A stretch of 64,000 nt of DNA from Peribacillus folii (lineage in GTDB: Bacteria > Bacillota > Bacilli > Bacillales > DSM-1321), in contig NZ_JASJOM010000013.1 in assembly GCF_030271255.1 (NCBI RefSeq), positions 1 through 64,000 of the forward strand, read 5' to 3'. The notes under the pieces were generated by a model. The model saw only the letters and a list, made by a program, of their open reading frames with translations, did no database searches and had not been told where the DNA came from. The stretch's first letter is position 1. Every line of letters starts with the position of its first letter. The position numbers and the translations under genes are program-made. This document shows, piece after piece, positions 17,114-25,344 of this stretch.

Positions 17114-17250
17114 TTCTTCTCCTCTTCCTCTGACAAAGGGTCGATCGGATCGACTGTATGCTTGTAGCTGTACCCCTTCCCGATCGTCAGGATCGATAAT
17201 GCCAAGACGATCAGAATCACCACAATGGAAATGACTAAAACCGTTATCAT
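17089..17250 (-). CDS. Small single-pass membrane protein, YtzI-like
   Basis: A 53-residue ORF. Residues 2-23 form one hydrophobic helix (VLVISIVVILIVLALSIL), followed by a short charged tail rich in Glu and Lys. The ATG is preceded by TAGGAGCTGTGAAGG. Size, single helix and the position between luxS and dps resemble the YtzI family of Bacillus; the name is from context and memory, and the function is unknown. Its 3' end lies inside the luxS terminator, an arrangement that may couple expression of the two convergent genes. Confidence 0.65.
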   Translation of the reverse strand: MITVLVISIVVILIVLALSILTIGKGYSYKHTVDPIDPLSEEEEKNEKNPVTK

Positions 17251-17312
17251 CCTTCACAGCTCCTATCGTTCACAATTTACGTTCATTTTAGCATAAGAAG
17301 CGCCCGGAATAT

Positions 17313-17338
17313 GTTTCAATTTCAGAAATAGAGGGAAT
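17313..17338 (+). promoter_or_regulatory. Candidate sigma-B promoter of dps
   Basis: GTTTCA (17313-17318), 14 bp, GGGAAT (17333-17338), compared with the sigma-B consensus GTTTAA-N13-15-GGGTAT. B. subtilis dps belongs to the sigma-B general stress regulon, which agrees. Confidence 0.65.
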
Positions 17339-17374
17339 CATAGAAGTATAAACAACTTACGGAGGTAGATATTT

Positions 17375-17815
17375 ATGGCTCAGAAAAAATTAGGGAAATT
17401 AGTGAACAAGGAAATTGCCAACTTCAGTGTCCTATATACAAAAATCCATAATTACCACTGGTTTGTGAATGGACCCCACTTCTTTGAACTTCACCAAAAA
17501 TTGGAAGAGTTATATGTGGAAATTACAGCGAACTATGACGAATTGGCTGAACGGCTGCTGGCCATCGGTGAAAAACCAGTTGCTACCCTTAAAGAATACT
17601 TAGAATTGACGACCCTTGAAGAAGCGACGGGTAACGAAAATACGGAAGATATGGTTCAAAGCGTGATCAATGACTTTGAGAAGCTTTCTGAAGAGTTCCT
17701 TGAAATCATCGAGGCCGCTGAAGAGGAAGATCCAGTTACGGCTGATATGCTGACAAGCATGAAGAAAAGCTTCAATAAGCATGCATGGATGCTTCGTGCA
17801 TACTTAGGACATTAA
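17375..17815 (+). CDS. dps: Dps-family DNA-protecting ferritin-like protein
   Basis: A 146-residue four-helix-bundle protein that assembles into a 12-subunit shell, oxidises Fe(II) and protects DNA in stationary phase and stress. The ferroxidase residues are in NYHWFVNGPHFFELHQKLEELY and in a following helix beginning YDELAERLLAIG. RBS ACGGAGGTAG is 8 bases before the ATG. It corresponds to B. subtilis dps (ytkB). A sigma-B-like promoter lies 37 bp upstream. Confidence 0.94.
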   Translation: MAQKKLGKLVNKEIANFSVLYTKIHNYHWFVNGPHFFELHQKLEELYVEITANYDELAERLLAIGEKPVATLKEYLELTTLEEATGNENTEDMVQSVINDFEKLSEEFLEIIEAAEEEDPVTADMLTSMKKSFNKHAWMLRAYLGH

Positions 17816-17827
17816 AATTGGCTGGAG

Positions 17828-17852
17828 GGCCCTGCTACGGCAGGGTTTTTTT
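17828..17852 (+). terminator. Terminator of dps
   Basis: GCCCTGC pairs with GCAGGG around a short loop, followed by seven T (17846-17852). Confidence 0.88.
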
Positions 17853-17917
17853 CATGGAGTGAAAGAAACCAAACAAAAAGGCATCCATCGATAGAGGGAC
17901 ACCTGGAAAGGTATGTA

Positions 17918-18175
17918 TTAATGGATATTCCGCGGCGGAAAATGCGTGGGTTTCGTATCGTCCAGACTATTCTGGGCAAACTTCCCTTTCAATGTTTCAA
18001 TGATGTAAAGTCCCATTAGATTGGTTAGCTCTTGATCATCCATTTCTTGAAGTAATTCGAAAATCTCCTTACGGTCCAGCTGCTCCAAAACCGCAAACGT
18101 TAGCATATCAATATCTTCTTCATCACCAGTCAGCTTATTACGGTACATATTGTATAATTCTTCAATTAACTTCAA
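17918..18175 (-). CDS. Uncharacterised DUF6154-like protein
   Basis: An 85-residue acidic helical protein starting MKLIEELYNMYRNKLTGDEED and containing EMDDQELTNLMGLYIIETLKGK. It resembles the DUF6154 family of Bacillaceae, whose role is unknown. The start is a TTG at 18175, correctly spaced from GAGGTG. It is convergent with dps and stands alone on the minus strand. Confidence 0.7.
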   Translation of the reverse strand: MKLIEELYNMYRNKLTGDEEDIDMLTFAVLEQLDRKEIFELLQEMDDQELTNLMGLYIIETLKGKFAQNSLDDTKPTHFPPRNIH

Positions 18176-18411
18176 AACTTTTCACCTCACATTTGTTAGA
18201 AATCCGTTATCTCTTTATATGTAGGTTATCAAAAAAACCTCTGGGTGCATATAAAAATCTGAAGGGATGCTTGGGCTTATTATATGTTTTACCCTTTGAA
18301 AGATACTTTAATCTATTATTTAACATCTTTGCGTTCCTGTAAACAAATTTTTCCATTGTATGATGCGGCAAATTACGTGAAAAATAAGCGTAGGATAGTG
18401 GAAAGGGGTGG

Positions 18412-18762
18412 ATGAATGTGTCTGAAAACAGGAAAAAATATTACATCTGGCTACCGACCGGGGAGATAACCCAAGATCGCGAGAGTTCTCCATGGAATTT
18501 CGAAATCGAGGCTACCGACAATGAAATCATCCAGTTACGTGAATTATTCGATTACAATTATTCTGTAGGGGAAGAAAATTTTTACCGAGCGCATATCCCT
18601 TACCTGCAATATCATTTCGATAGGGAAAACGACAAGCAGGATATCACCCTCCAAAAAATATATACAATGATCCATCAACTTGGCACGGAAGAGGGAAGAA
18701 GGCATATCGAAAGCATGGGAATTTTACAGGCAAAGCCGACGGACGATGGCCTCGAATATTGA
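18412..18762 (+). CDS. Uncharacterised Bacillaceae protein
   Basis: A 116-residue soluble protein rich in aromatic residues (KKYYIWLPTGEI, YNYSVGEENFYRAHIPYLQYHFD, IYTMIHQLG). I do not recognise a characterised family; related proteins in Bacillus are sometimes named hydrolase without support, and no catalytic motif is visible. The ATG at 18412 follows AAAGGGGTGG. It lies directly before ytkD on the same strand with about 110 bp between them, and could share its transcript. Confidence 0.65.
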   Translation: MNVSENRKKYYIWLPTGEITQDRESSPWNFEIEATDNEIIQLRELFDYNYSVGEENFYRAHIPYLQYHFDRENDKQDITLQKIYTMIHQLGTEEGRRHIESMGILQAKPTDDGLEY

Positions 18763-18870
18763 GGGGCCATCGTTTTATTGCGATAGAGGAGGGATGGCGC
18801 TGGATAGTGCGTTTTTTTATCCATATAATGAATGAAGGAAGACAATTTTTATATGGAGAGAAGGGGAAAT

Positions 18871-19332
18871 ATGCAGCGGTTTTTCGACAAGAACGGATAT
18901 ATGGTGGAATGCTCAGAAAAAACCGTCTTCGGTGAATCATGGCATGTTTTCGTCCTCAGCAGGTACAGGGGAAAATGGGTCTTGACCCAGCATAAACGCC
19001 GGGGCCTGGAATTTCCGGGAGGCAAGCGGGAAGCAGGAGAGACGACCGAACAAGCAGCCATCAGGGAAGTGCATGAAGAAACAGGAGGAATCGTTGAACA
19101 CCTGCAATTCTTGGGACAATACAAAGTCCATGATCCAACCAAGTCAATCGTTAAATCGATTTACTATGCCCAATTACGCAACCTGGAAAAGAAAGATACC
19201 TATCTCGAAACGAACGGGCCCATCCTTTTGGACGATCTTCCCGCCACACCCGGCGAAGAATTCAGCTTCATCATGAAAGATGAAATCGTCCCCTGGAGCA
19301 TCTCCAAGCTAAAGGAAGCCAACCTGCTCTAG
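18871..19332 (+). CDS. ytkD: Nudix hydrolase YtkD
   Basis: A 153-residue Nudix hydrolase with a perfect Nudix box, G51-x5-E57-x7-R65-E66-V67-x-E69-E70-x-G72. B. subtilis YtkD hydrolyses oxidised nucleotides and also acts as an RNA pyrophosphohydrolase. Synteny (dps, ytkD, ytl genes) supports orthology. Two earlier in-frame ATGs exist (18832 and 18853). The one at 18871 is preferred because AGAAGGGG lies just upstream and the protein then begins as relatives do; this choice is moderately secure. The gene is followed by the first 21-bp repeat array. Confidence 0.88.
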   Translation: MQRFFDKNGYMVECSEKTVFGESWHVFVLSRYRGKWVLTQHKRRGLEFPGGKREAGETTEQAAIREVHEETGGIVEHLQFLGQYKVHDPTKSIVKSIYYAQLRNLEKKDTYLETNGPILLDDLPATPGEEFSFIMKDEIVPWSISKLKEANLL

Positions 19333-19377
19333 AAAGCGGGACTTGCTGTAAATAGCCGACTAGAGAAACCCCAATTG

Positions 19378-19862
19378 GCGAGTAAATGGCCGGAATTCGC
19401 GAGTAAACGGCCAAAATTGACGAGAAAAGAGCCAAAACTGGCAAGTAAACGGCCCGCAGATGTACAGTAAGCTCTGAATCTGGAGGGAAAGCGCCCAAAT
19501 AAGGGTGTGAAACCCCAATTGGCGAGTAAATCGTCCAAACTCGCGAGTAAAAGTGCGAAATTGGCGAGTAAATGGCCAGAATTGGCGAGTAAACAGGCAA
19601 AATTGGCGAGTAAACAGCCCTCGCATGTAGAGTCAGCCCTGAATCTGGAGGGAAAGCGCCCAAAATAGGGGTGTGAAACCCCAATTGGCGAGTAAATCGT
19701 CCAAACTCGCGAGTAAAAGTGAGAAATTGGCGAGTAAATGGCCGGAATTGGCGAGTAAACAGGCAAAATTGGCGAGTAAACAGCCCTCGCATGTAGAGTC
19801 AGCCCTGAATCTGGAGGGAAAGCGCCCAAATAAGGGTGTGAAACCCCAATTGGCGAGTAAAC
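19378..19862 (+). repeat. 21-bp phased repeat array, locus 1
   Basis: Cores resembling GCGAGTAAA start at 19378, 19399, 19420, 19441; 19522, 19543, 19564, 19585, 19606; 19688, 19709, 19730, 19751, 19772; and 19853. Within blocks the period is exactly 21 bp. Blocks are separated by an 80-bp linker (GCCCTGAATCTGGAGGG and neighbours), giving a 165-166-bp superunit. Most units read AATTGGCGAGTAAA and some ACTCGCGAGTAAA. The array lies between convergent ytkD and the permease gene. Confidence 0.93.
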
Positions 19863-19886
19863 GGCCAACTTCAATCAGTAAAAATG

Positions 19887-19910
19887 AAAACTGCCGACGG
19901 GTATCGGCAG
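19887..19910 (-). terminator. Terminator of the ytl-like ABC operon
   Basis: CTGCCGA (19891-19897) pairs with TCGGCAG (19904-19910); the preceding A run is the T-tract on the minus strand. Confidence 0.82.
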
Positions 19911-19915
19911 TTGTG

Positions 19916-20707
19916 TCAGTCTTTTATGAGCTTGCGTTCGAGGAGTTCGACCAGTTGGTACATGATGGTGGCAAAGACGGCGATGATCATCAAGGCAAGC
20001 ATGACGAGTGTGAAGTTGAAGACTTGAAAGCCATAAATGATGAGGTAGCCGAGTCCTTTTGCGGAGACAAGGAATTCGCCGACGATGACGCCGACCCAGG
20101 AGAGGCCGACATTGACTTTCAGGGTCGAGATGATGGTTGGGAAGGAGGCCGGTAATATGGCTTCCCTAAATGCTTGTGTTCTTGTTGCTCCAAAGGTTTG
20201 GAGGACCTTCAGATAGTTCGGGTCGACTTCGCGAAATGCGGTGTAGACAACGATGGTGGTGATGATGATGGAGATGATCGCCCCCATCGAGATGATGGAT
20301 GGAAAGCCAGGACCGAATGCGACGATGATGATGGGTCCTAGTGCCACTTTTGGCATGGCATTCAAGATGACAAGGTAGGGATCCAGTGTTTTTGACAACC
20401 GGGGCGACCACCAAAGGAGCGATGCCAGGATCGTTCCTAGCAGTGTCCCGATGATGAAGCCGAGTACGGTTTCAAAGAGGGTCACGCCGGAATGGGAAAG
20501 CAGTGTGCCATCAGCTAATTTCTGTAGGAAAAGCTGCCATACTTTTGATGGTGAGCTGAAGATGAGCGGATCGATCCATTCCATCCGGGAAAAAAGCTCC
20601 CAGCTGCTGAAAAAAACAAGGAAAATCAAGATCTGATAAAGGCGGATGAGCCTGTTTTCCTTTTTCAAAGAGGTTTTATATTGTTTATGGAGTTGTTCAA
20701 TATTCAA
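19916..20707 (-). CDS. ytlD: ABC transporter permease (SsuC/TauC type)
   Basis: A 263-residue permease of the nitrate/sulfonate/taurine family with about six transmembrane helices and the EAA-like loop [28 protein letters not shown] that contacts the ATPase. The start is TTG at 20707, 10 bases after AAGGAGC and overlapping the ATPase stop by 11 bp; the longer open frame would lie wholly inside the ATPase gene. It is the YtlD equivalent by synteny. Substrate is unknown; family members import alkanesulfonates, taurine or thiamine precursors. Confidence 0.88.
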   Translation of the reverse strand: MNIEQLHKQYKTSLKKENRLIRLYQILIFLVFFSSWELFSRMEWIDPLIFSSPSKVWQLFLQKLADGTLLSHSGVTLFETVLGFIIGTLLGTILASLLWWSPRLSKTLDPYLVILNAMPKVALGPIIIVAFGPGFPSIISMGAIISIIITTIVVYTAFREVDPNYLKVLQTFGATRTQAFREAILPASFPTIISTLKVNVGLSWVGVIVGEFLVSAKGLGYLIIYGFQVFNFTLVMLALMIIAVFATIMYQLVELLERKLIKD

Positions 20708-21473
20708 GGCTCTCAAGCTCCTTCCAGATCGTTTGAAAAAGAATCGGGTACTGTGGATGGTTGCGTGCATGGAAAGGCATCAGCCCGCGCAGTTCATCAG
20801 GAACCTCGAATGTTTTGTGCACTCTACCAGGATTCGGGGAAAATAGATAGATGCGGTCGCTCATGGCTATGGCTTCACCGATATCATGGGTGACGAGCAC
20901 GGCTGTCTTTCCGAATGATTTCAGGGTTTCAAAAACAAGGTCCTCCAGCTTGAGCTTCGTTTGGTAATCAAGGGCCGAGAAGGGTTCATCAAGCAAAAGG
21001 ATTTTTGGATCGACCGCAAGCGTCCGTGCCAATGCGGCTCTTTGCCTCATGCCTCCTGAAAGTTCACGGGGATATAATTTCCCGGTGCCTCCCAATCCAA
21101 CATCACTCAATAGCTTCAGCGTTTTTATCCTTTCGAGACCCTCATCTTTTTTAATCAGCTTCAATCCCAGTAAGATATTTTCCTCGATCGTTTTCCATGG
21201 AAAGAGGTAATCCTGCTGCAGCATATAGCCGATCGAGGTGTCACTGTCGGCATCCAGCGGTTTATTTTCGAGCAGGATCTTTCCCGAGGTGGGCGGAAAA
21301 AGCCCGGCAATAATGGAAAGCAGGGTGGTTTTTCCGCAGCCGCTCGGACCTAGAAAAGAGACGAATTCACCTTTTTCAATGTCGAGGGAAATGTCCGCGA
21401 GTGCGGTCGCTGCCGTCTGATTTGAAAAATAAGTATGGTGAATGTCTTGGATTGTTAAAAAGCTCATGGACAT
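20697..21473 (-). CDS. ytlC: ABC transporter ATP-binding protein (SsuB/TauB type)
   Basis: A 258-residue ATPase with Walker [11 protein letters not shown]-loop [10 protein letters not shown], signature LSGGMRQR, Walker [13 protein letters not shown] and H-loop VLVTHD. The sequence is typical of the nitrate/sulfonate/taurine importer group. It lies between the binding protein (20 bp upstream) and the permease (overlapping), forming a three-gene operon on the minus strand. Confidence 0.93.
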   Translation of the reverse strand: MSMSFLTIQDIHHTYFSNQTAATALADISLDIEKGEFVSFLGPSGCGKTTLLSIIAGLFPPTSGKILLENKPLDADSDTSIGYMLQQDYLFPWKTIEENILLGLKLIKKDEGLERIKTLKLLSDVGLGGTGKLYPRELSGGMRQRAALARTLAVDPKILLLDEPFSALDYQTKLKLEDLVFETLKSFGKTAVLVTHDIGEAIAMSDRIYLFSPNPGRVHKTFEVPDELRGLMPFHARNHPQYPILFQTIWKELESLEY

Positions 21474-21493
21474 CCTCCTTACTAGTAGCTAGG

Positions 21494-22486
21494 CTATTTT
21501 GCGGCTTTCTCTGCAAAATCGGTGTTGACCAATTTATCATGGCTGACTCGTGCTGGCAGTTCGCCGGCTTCATCCATGATGTTTTGCAAATTGTTCCATT
21601 CTTCTTCATCAAGAATGGGGTCGGTGGCAAAGGAGCCTTGTTCTTTGTAGCGGTTGATGACTGTTTCCATCGTTTCCGCATTGGTATCTTCGAAATACGG
21701 CTGGATGACCTTGGCGATTTCGGCGGCATCATGATCCTGGACCCATTTCTGTGCTTTCTGCAAGGCTCTCGTGAATTTTGCCACAGTCTCTTTGTCATCC
21801 TTCAAGTAGCTTGCTTTAGCCATATAAACGGTATAGGGGAGATGGCCGGACTCGGTGCCGAAAGAAGCGACGATATGGCCCTTTCCTTCTTTTTCAAACA
21901 CGCTGGCTGTCGGTTCGAACAGCTGAACGAAATCGCCGGTTCCGGAAGCGAAGGCCGTGGCAATGTTCGCAAAGTCAATATTTTGGATGAGGGTCAAATC
22001 TGTTTTTGGGTCAATGTCATGCTTTTTCAATACATATTCGCCGGCCATCTGGGGCATTCCGCCTTTTCGCTGGCCCAGGAATGTGGAGCCCTTCAGCATC
22101 TCCCAATTGAAGTGATCGATTTTTTCACGTGAAACAAGAAACGTTCCATCCGTCTGGGTTAATTGGGCGAAATTGATGACGGGGTCTTTCGAGCCTTGTG
22201 ACTGTACATAGATCGATGTTTCCGACCCAACAAGAGCGATATCCGCCCCACCGGACAGAAGCGCGGTCATGGTTTTGTCGCCGCCGGCCGTCGTTTTCAA
22301 ATCAATTGTTAAGCCCTCATCCTCAAAAAAACCCTTTTCCATCGCTACGTATTGAGGTGTATAGAAAAGGGAGCGGGTCACTTCGGCCACCCTGACCGTA
22401 TCCTTTTTGCCACAAGCACCGAGCGGAATGACCAGCACGCACAGAAGTAAAAATACGGCACCTGCTTTACACCATTTTTTCAACAT
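21494..22486 (-). CDS. ytlA: ABC transporter substrate-binding lipoprotein (NMT1/SsuA type)
   Basis: A 330-residue lipoprotein with signal peptide and lipobox PLGAC, and an NMT1/ThiY/SsuA-like binding fold (VTRSLFYTPQYVAMEKGFFEDEG, GGDKTMTALLSGGADIALVG, DFVQLFEPTASVFEK). It delivers the substrate to the YtlC/YtlD-like transporter. Binding proteins of this fold take organosulfonates or hydroxymethylpyrimidine compounds; no riboswitch or cysteine-type regulatory site is visible upstream that would settle the substrate. Confidence 0.9.
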   Translation of the reverse strand: MLKKWCKAGAVFLLLCVLVIPLGACGKKDTVRVAEVTRSLFYTPQYVAMEKGFFEDEGLTIDLKTTAGGDKTMTALLSGGADIALVGSETSIYVQSQGSKDPVINFAQLTQTDGTFLVSREKIDHFNWEMLKGSTFLGQRKGGMPQMAGEYVLKKHDIDPKTDLTLIQNIDFANIATAFASGTGDFVQLFEPTASVFEKEGKGHIVASFGTESGHLPYTVYMAKASYLKDDKETVAKFTRALQKAQKWVQDHDAAEIAKVIQPYFEDTNAETMETVINRYKEQGSFATDPILDEEEWNNLQNIMDEAGELPARVSHDKLVNTDFAEKAAK

Positions 22487-22618
22487 TGCTTCCCCCTTGA
22501 TAAATAGGTATTTTGCCTACAGTATCGTATGAAGGGAAGTGAAAAATGTGAATGCCTATCAGGGGATAAAAACAAGCGGATGTTTTACAATAAGAATGAA
22601 GAGAAAGGAGGGAGGAAC

Positions 22619-23410
22619 TTGGAAAACGGAACGATCATTTCAAAACGGCGATTCCCATCACCGCATCCGCACATCCATCTTTATTCGGTTACATACATAT
22701 CACAAGGGTTGAAGGTAAAGGGATTGCTTGCCGAACCGGTCGATGGCCAAGTTCATGATGCCTTCTTATACTTACGCGGCGGGATAAAAAATGTCGGAAA
22801 GGTAAGGCCTGCAAGGATCGTTCAGTATGCAGCGGAGGGCTTCATCGTGTTCGCCCCATTTTATCGCGGCAATCAAGGCGGTGAGGGGGACGAGGATTTT
22901 GCCGGCGAAGATCGATTCGATGCGATATCAGGCTTCAACCTGCTTGAACAGCATCCGCGGGTAAACAAGGATCACATCCATATCCTCGGATTTTCCCGCG
23001 GCGGCATCATGGCGCTATGGACTGGGATCCACTGCAGGAGCGCAGCGTCAATCGTCACATGGGGAGGCGTGTCGGATATGTTCTTGACCTATGTCGAACG
23101 GGTCGACATGCGTCGGATGATGAAACGGGTGATCGGCGGCACTCCGACAAAATGCCCTGATCAGTATGAATACCGTACACCCTTATTTGCGATTGAAGAT
23201 CTGGATGTTCCCGTCCTGATCATTCACGGTGAAAAAGATGCTAATGTGGACATCGAACACGCCTATCGGCTGGAGAAGAGAATGAAGCTGCATGATAAAG
23301 AAGTCGAAAGCTGGTATTTCCCTCCATTCACCCATTACTTCCCACCTGCCGTCAACCGCAAAGTAGTCGAAGATTTAACATCTTGGATGAAAAATAAAAC
23401 CAAAAAATGA
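22619..23410 (+). CDS. ytmA: YtmA-like alpha/beta hydrolase (prolyl oligopeptidase family)
   Basis: A 263-residue hydrolase with the nucleophile elbow GFSRGG (S126), an acidic partner in IIHGEKDANVDIEHA and a final histidine in FPPFTHYFPP. The family is the S9 peptidase/dienelactone hydrolase-like group, and the substrate is unknown. No ATG suits a ribosome-binding site. TTG at 22619 sits just after AAAGGAGGGAGG and is the likely start. In B. subtilis ytmA follows the ytl genes in the same way. Confidence 0.85.
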   Translation: MENGTIISKRRFPSPHPHIHLYSVTYISQGLKVKGLLAEPVDGQVHDAFLYLRGGIKNVGKVRPARIVQYAAEGFIVFAPFYRGNQGGEGDEDFAGEDRFDAISGFNLLEQHPRVNKDHIHILGFSRGGIMALWTGIHCRSAASIVTWGGVSDMFLTYVERVDMRRMMKRVIGGTPTKCPDQYEYRTPLFAIEDLDVPVLIIHGEKDANVDIEHAYRLEKRMKLHDKEVESWYFPPFTHYFPPAVNRKVVEDLTSWMKNKTKK

Positions 23411-23456
23411 TAGAATGAAGTATAATCCAAGCATATTGCAAGAGGAGGAGATTCAC

Positions 23457-23699
23457 ATGGGCATGCCCATCGAACTCAACACGATGATCGTAACAAAAGG
23501 TAATGAGATTCGCGAAGAAGAAAATGTTTTTCGGCTGGCTAAAAGCGGGTACCGGTTATACCCGATCGATATCCCGATCGATGTACGCAAAACGATCCAA
23601 TCCGATACAAGCGGAACGGCCGTTATTCAAAAAGTCGAATGGACCGGTGAAAAAACCATCATTACGTACGAATTGCTATCACTGAACTCCACTAACTAA
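23457..23699 (+). CDS. ytmB: YtmB-like DUF2584 protein
   Basis: An 80-residue protein starting MGMPIELNTMIVTKGNE, of the DUF2584 family. Its function is unknown. The ATG at 23457 is 7 bases after GAGGAGGAG; the upstream in-frame ATG lacks a site. It lies 46 bp after ytmA and probably in the same transcript. Confidence 0.85.
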   Translation: MGMPIELNTMIVTKGNEIREEENVFRLAKSGYRLYPIDIPIDVRKTIQSDTSGTAVIQKVEWTGEKTIITYELLSLNSTN

Positions 23700-23707
23700 C
23701 GAAATCG

Positions 23708-23748
23708 AAGCGCTTGCGGCAGGATTTTTTACTGCAGGCGCTTTTTTT
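23708..23748 (+). terminator. Terminator of ytmA-ytmB
   Basis: AAGCGCTTGC (23708-23717) pairs with GCAGGCGCTT (one G-T), followed by seven T. Confidence 0.85.
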
Positions 23749-23920
23749 GATTGAGTTGGCGACCATTCATCCGTACGATCAGGTCATGCGTCCTTCCATG
23801 CCTTCGCTGTTTTCAGAGCAATGTCACTGGGAGATTCCATTTTTGGAAGGATTGCCACGAAAAAAATGGTAAGATGGGAACGGGGCCGGACAAGAGGAAG
23901 CTTTATTAAGGGGGGAAAAT

Positions 23921-24691
23921 ATGGAGGATATCAACCTCTATACGTTGTTGTTTTTAATGCTTGCGGGCTTTGTTGCGGCATTCATCGATTCGGTTGTGGG
24001 CGGCGGGGGATTAATTGCGATTCCAGCGCTATTGTTCACGGGGATCTCACCTTCAGCGGCATTGGCCACGAATAAGCTTGCAGGTACGATGGGATCTTTA
24101 ACGAGCACGATTTCATTCATTCGCGCGGGAAAAGTGGACTTTACTTTTGTCATCAAGCTGTTTCCCATTACCGTGATAGGAGCGGCATTGGGTGCCTATA
24201 TTGTTCATTTCGTTTCTGCAGAGGTATTAAAGCCCCTCATTTTGATTCTTTTGGTCATCGTCGCAGTTTATACGGTGCTAAAAAAGGATTGGGGGAGAGA
24301 GGCTAAGTATAAGGGGCTGACAAGGAAGAAAATGCTCCTGCTGATCGGCATAATCTTTGCCATTGGTTTTTATGATGGGTTTCTTGGACCGGGGACTGGT
24401 TCCTTTTTATTATTTTCATTTTTAATCATAGGGTTTGATTTTGTCCAGGCTGCCGGAAACGCAAGGATTTTGAATTTTGGCAGCAATATCGCTGCACTTA
24501 TCATTTTTTTATCGATGGGGACCGTCAATTTCGCCTATGGAATTCCAATGGGGCTGGCCATGGTATGCGGGGCGTTGGTCGGAACGAACTTCGCCATCAA
24601 AAAAGGAGCTTCTTATGTGCGAATCCTTTTCATTTGCGTCACCATTTTGTTGATCGGGAAAAATATCCTGAATTATTTTCATGTGCTATGA
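23921..24691 (+). CDS. TauE/SafE (TSUP) family permease
   Basis: A 256-residue protein with about eight hydrophobic helices in two similar halves. Each half carries a family motif: AFIDSVVGGGGLIAIPALL and ATNKLAGTMGS in the first, FYDGFLGPGTGSFLLF and GNARILNFGSNIAAL in the second. TSUP proteins export sulfite or organosulfur anions or move small carboxylates. Closest in shape to YfcA-type members. The nearby ytl-like importer makes a sulfur role possible but not shown. RBS AAGGGGGG is 7 bases before the ATG. Confidence 0.88.
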   Translation: MEDINLYTLLFLMLAGFVAAFIDSVVGGGGLIAIPALLFTGISPSAALATNKLAGTMGSLTSTISFIRAGKVDFTFVIKLFPITVIGAALGAYIVHFVSAEVLKPLILILLVIVAVYTVLKKDWGREAKYKGLTRKKMLLLIGIIFAIGFYDGFLGPGTGSFLLFSFLIIGFDFVQAAGNARILNFGSNIAALIIFLSMGTVNFAYGIPMGLAMVCGALVGTNFAIKKGASYVRILFICVTILLIGKNILNYFHVL

Positions 24692-24735
24692 AAAAATGGC
24701 TGAAGATGCAAGTTGGATCCTCGGCCATTTTTTTG
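24691..24735. terminator. Bidirectional terminator
   Basis: AAAAAATGGCTGA (24691-24703) pairs with TCGGCCATTTTTT, with A and T runs on both sides; it serves the TSUP gene and the convergent VOC gene. Confidence 0.85.
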
Positions 24736-24738
24736 TGA

Positions 24739-25146
24739 TCACCTTGTGAAATTCAAATCCCATTGGACGCCGAATTGGTCCCTGACCCTTCCATACTTTG
24801 CTCCCCAAAAGGTATCTTGCAGTTCCATTAAGGATGAACCTTTTGCACAAAAGGAATCATATAAACGTTGGATTTCCGGTTCGCTCTCGCATTCCAGGAC
24901 GAACGATACATGATTGCCGACTTCAAAAGCGTTCCCGGGAAACGTGTCCGATATCATGATCAAAAAATCGCCTTTTTTAATTTTTGCATGCAATACAAGA
25001 TCGTTCGCTTCTTCAGGTGTCGGAAAATCAGCTTCTCCGTATGTTTGCAGCTCGGTGATTTCCGCTTGAAATATTTCTTCATAAAAGGATAATGCCTCTT
25101 TTGCCTGTCCATTGAAGGTTAAATAGGGCGTTGCCGGATGCTTCAT
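24739..25146 (-). CDS. VOC/PhnB-like family protein
   Basis: A 135-residue glyoxalase-fold protein (vicinal oxygen chelate, PhnB subgroup). Family features are YLTFNGQAKEALSFYEEIF at the N-terminus, LVLHAKIKKGDFLIMISD in the middle and the ending FWGAKYGRVRDQFGVQWDLN. It has no established substrate; members include resistance and demethylubiquinone-methyltransferase-like proteins, usually without proven activity. It begins at an ATG with AGGAGG upstream and stands alone. Confidence 0.85.
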   Translation of the reverse strand: MKHPATPYLTFNGQAKEALSFYEEIFQAEITELQTYGEADFPTPEEANDLVLHAKIKKGDFLIMISDTFPGNAFEVGNHVSFVLECESEPEIQRLYDSFCAKGSSLMELQDTFWGAKYGRVRDQFGVQWDLNFTR

Positions 25147-25247
25147 TTGAATCCTCCTTTTTCTGCTTATGAGGACCTTTTCGACAGGACTGGCACATCC
25201 TCCTTCATTTCTGGAAATAAGATGTACCAGATTTTTTTTGATTTCAC

Positions 25248-25277
25248 TTGCCTGACGAACGTTCGTTAAGTTATGAT
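25248..25277 (+). promoter_or_regulatory. Promoter with embedded operator palindrome, MATE gene
   Basis: TTGCCT (25248-25253), 18 bp, TATGAT (25272-25277). The spacer holds a perfect 12-bp palindrome ACGAACGTTCGT (25255-25266), extended by TGA/TTA on the sides. This placement and sequence type suit a TetR-family repressor that would block polymerase. Confidence 0.72.
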
Positions 25278-25344
25278 GGTTTTATCAGAAATTGTAACAA
25301 ATTGTTCTGTAATGGAGTAAGGTCAAACGGCAGGAGAGGATATC

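Noticed and set aside
19271..20155. Open frames across repeat locus 1 on both strands (products of LASK or FTRQF type repeats)
   Set aside because: They arise because the 21-bp unit is a multiple of three and free of stops in several frames. They lack ribosome-binding sites, run into neighbouring genes and are open on both strands at once.
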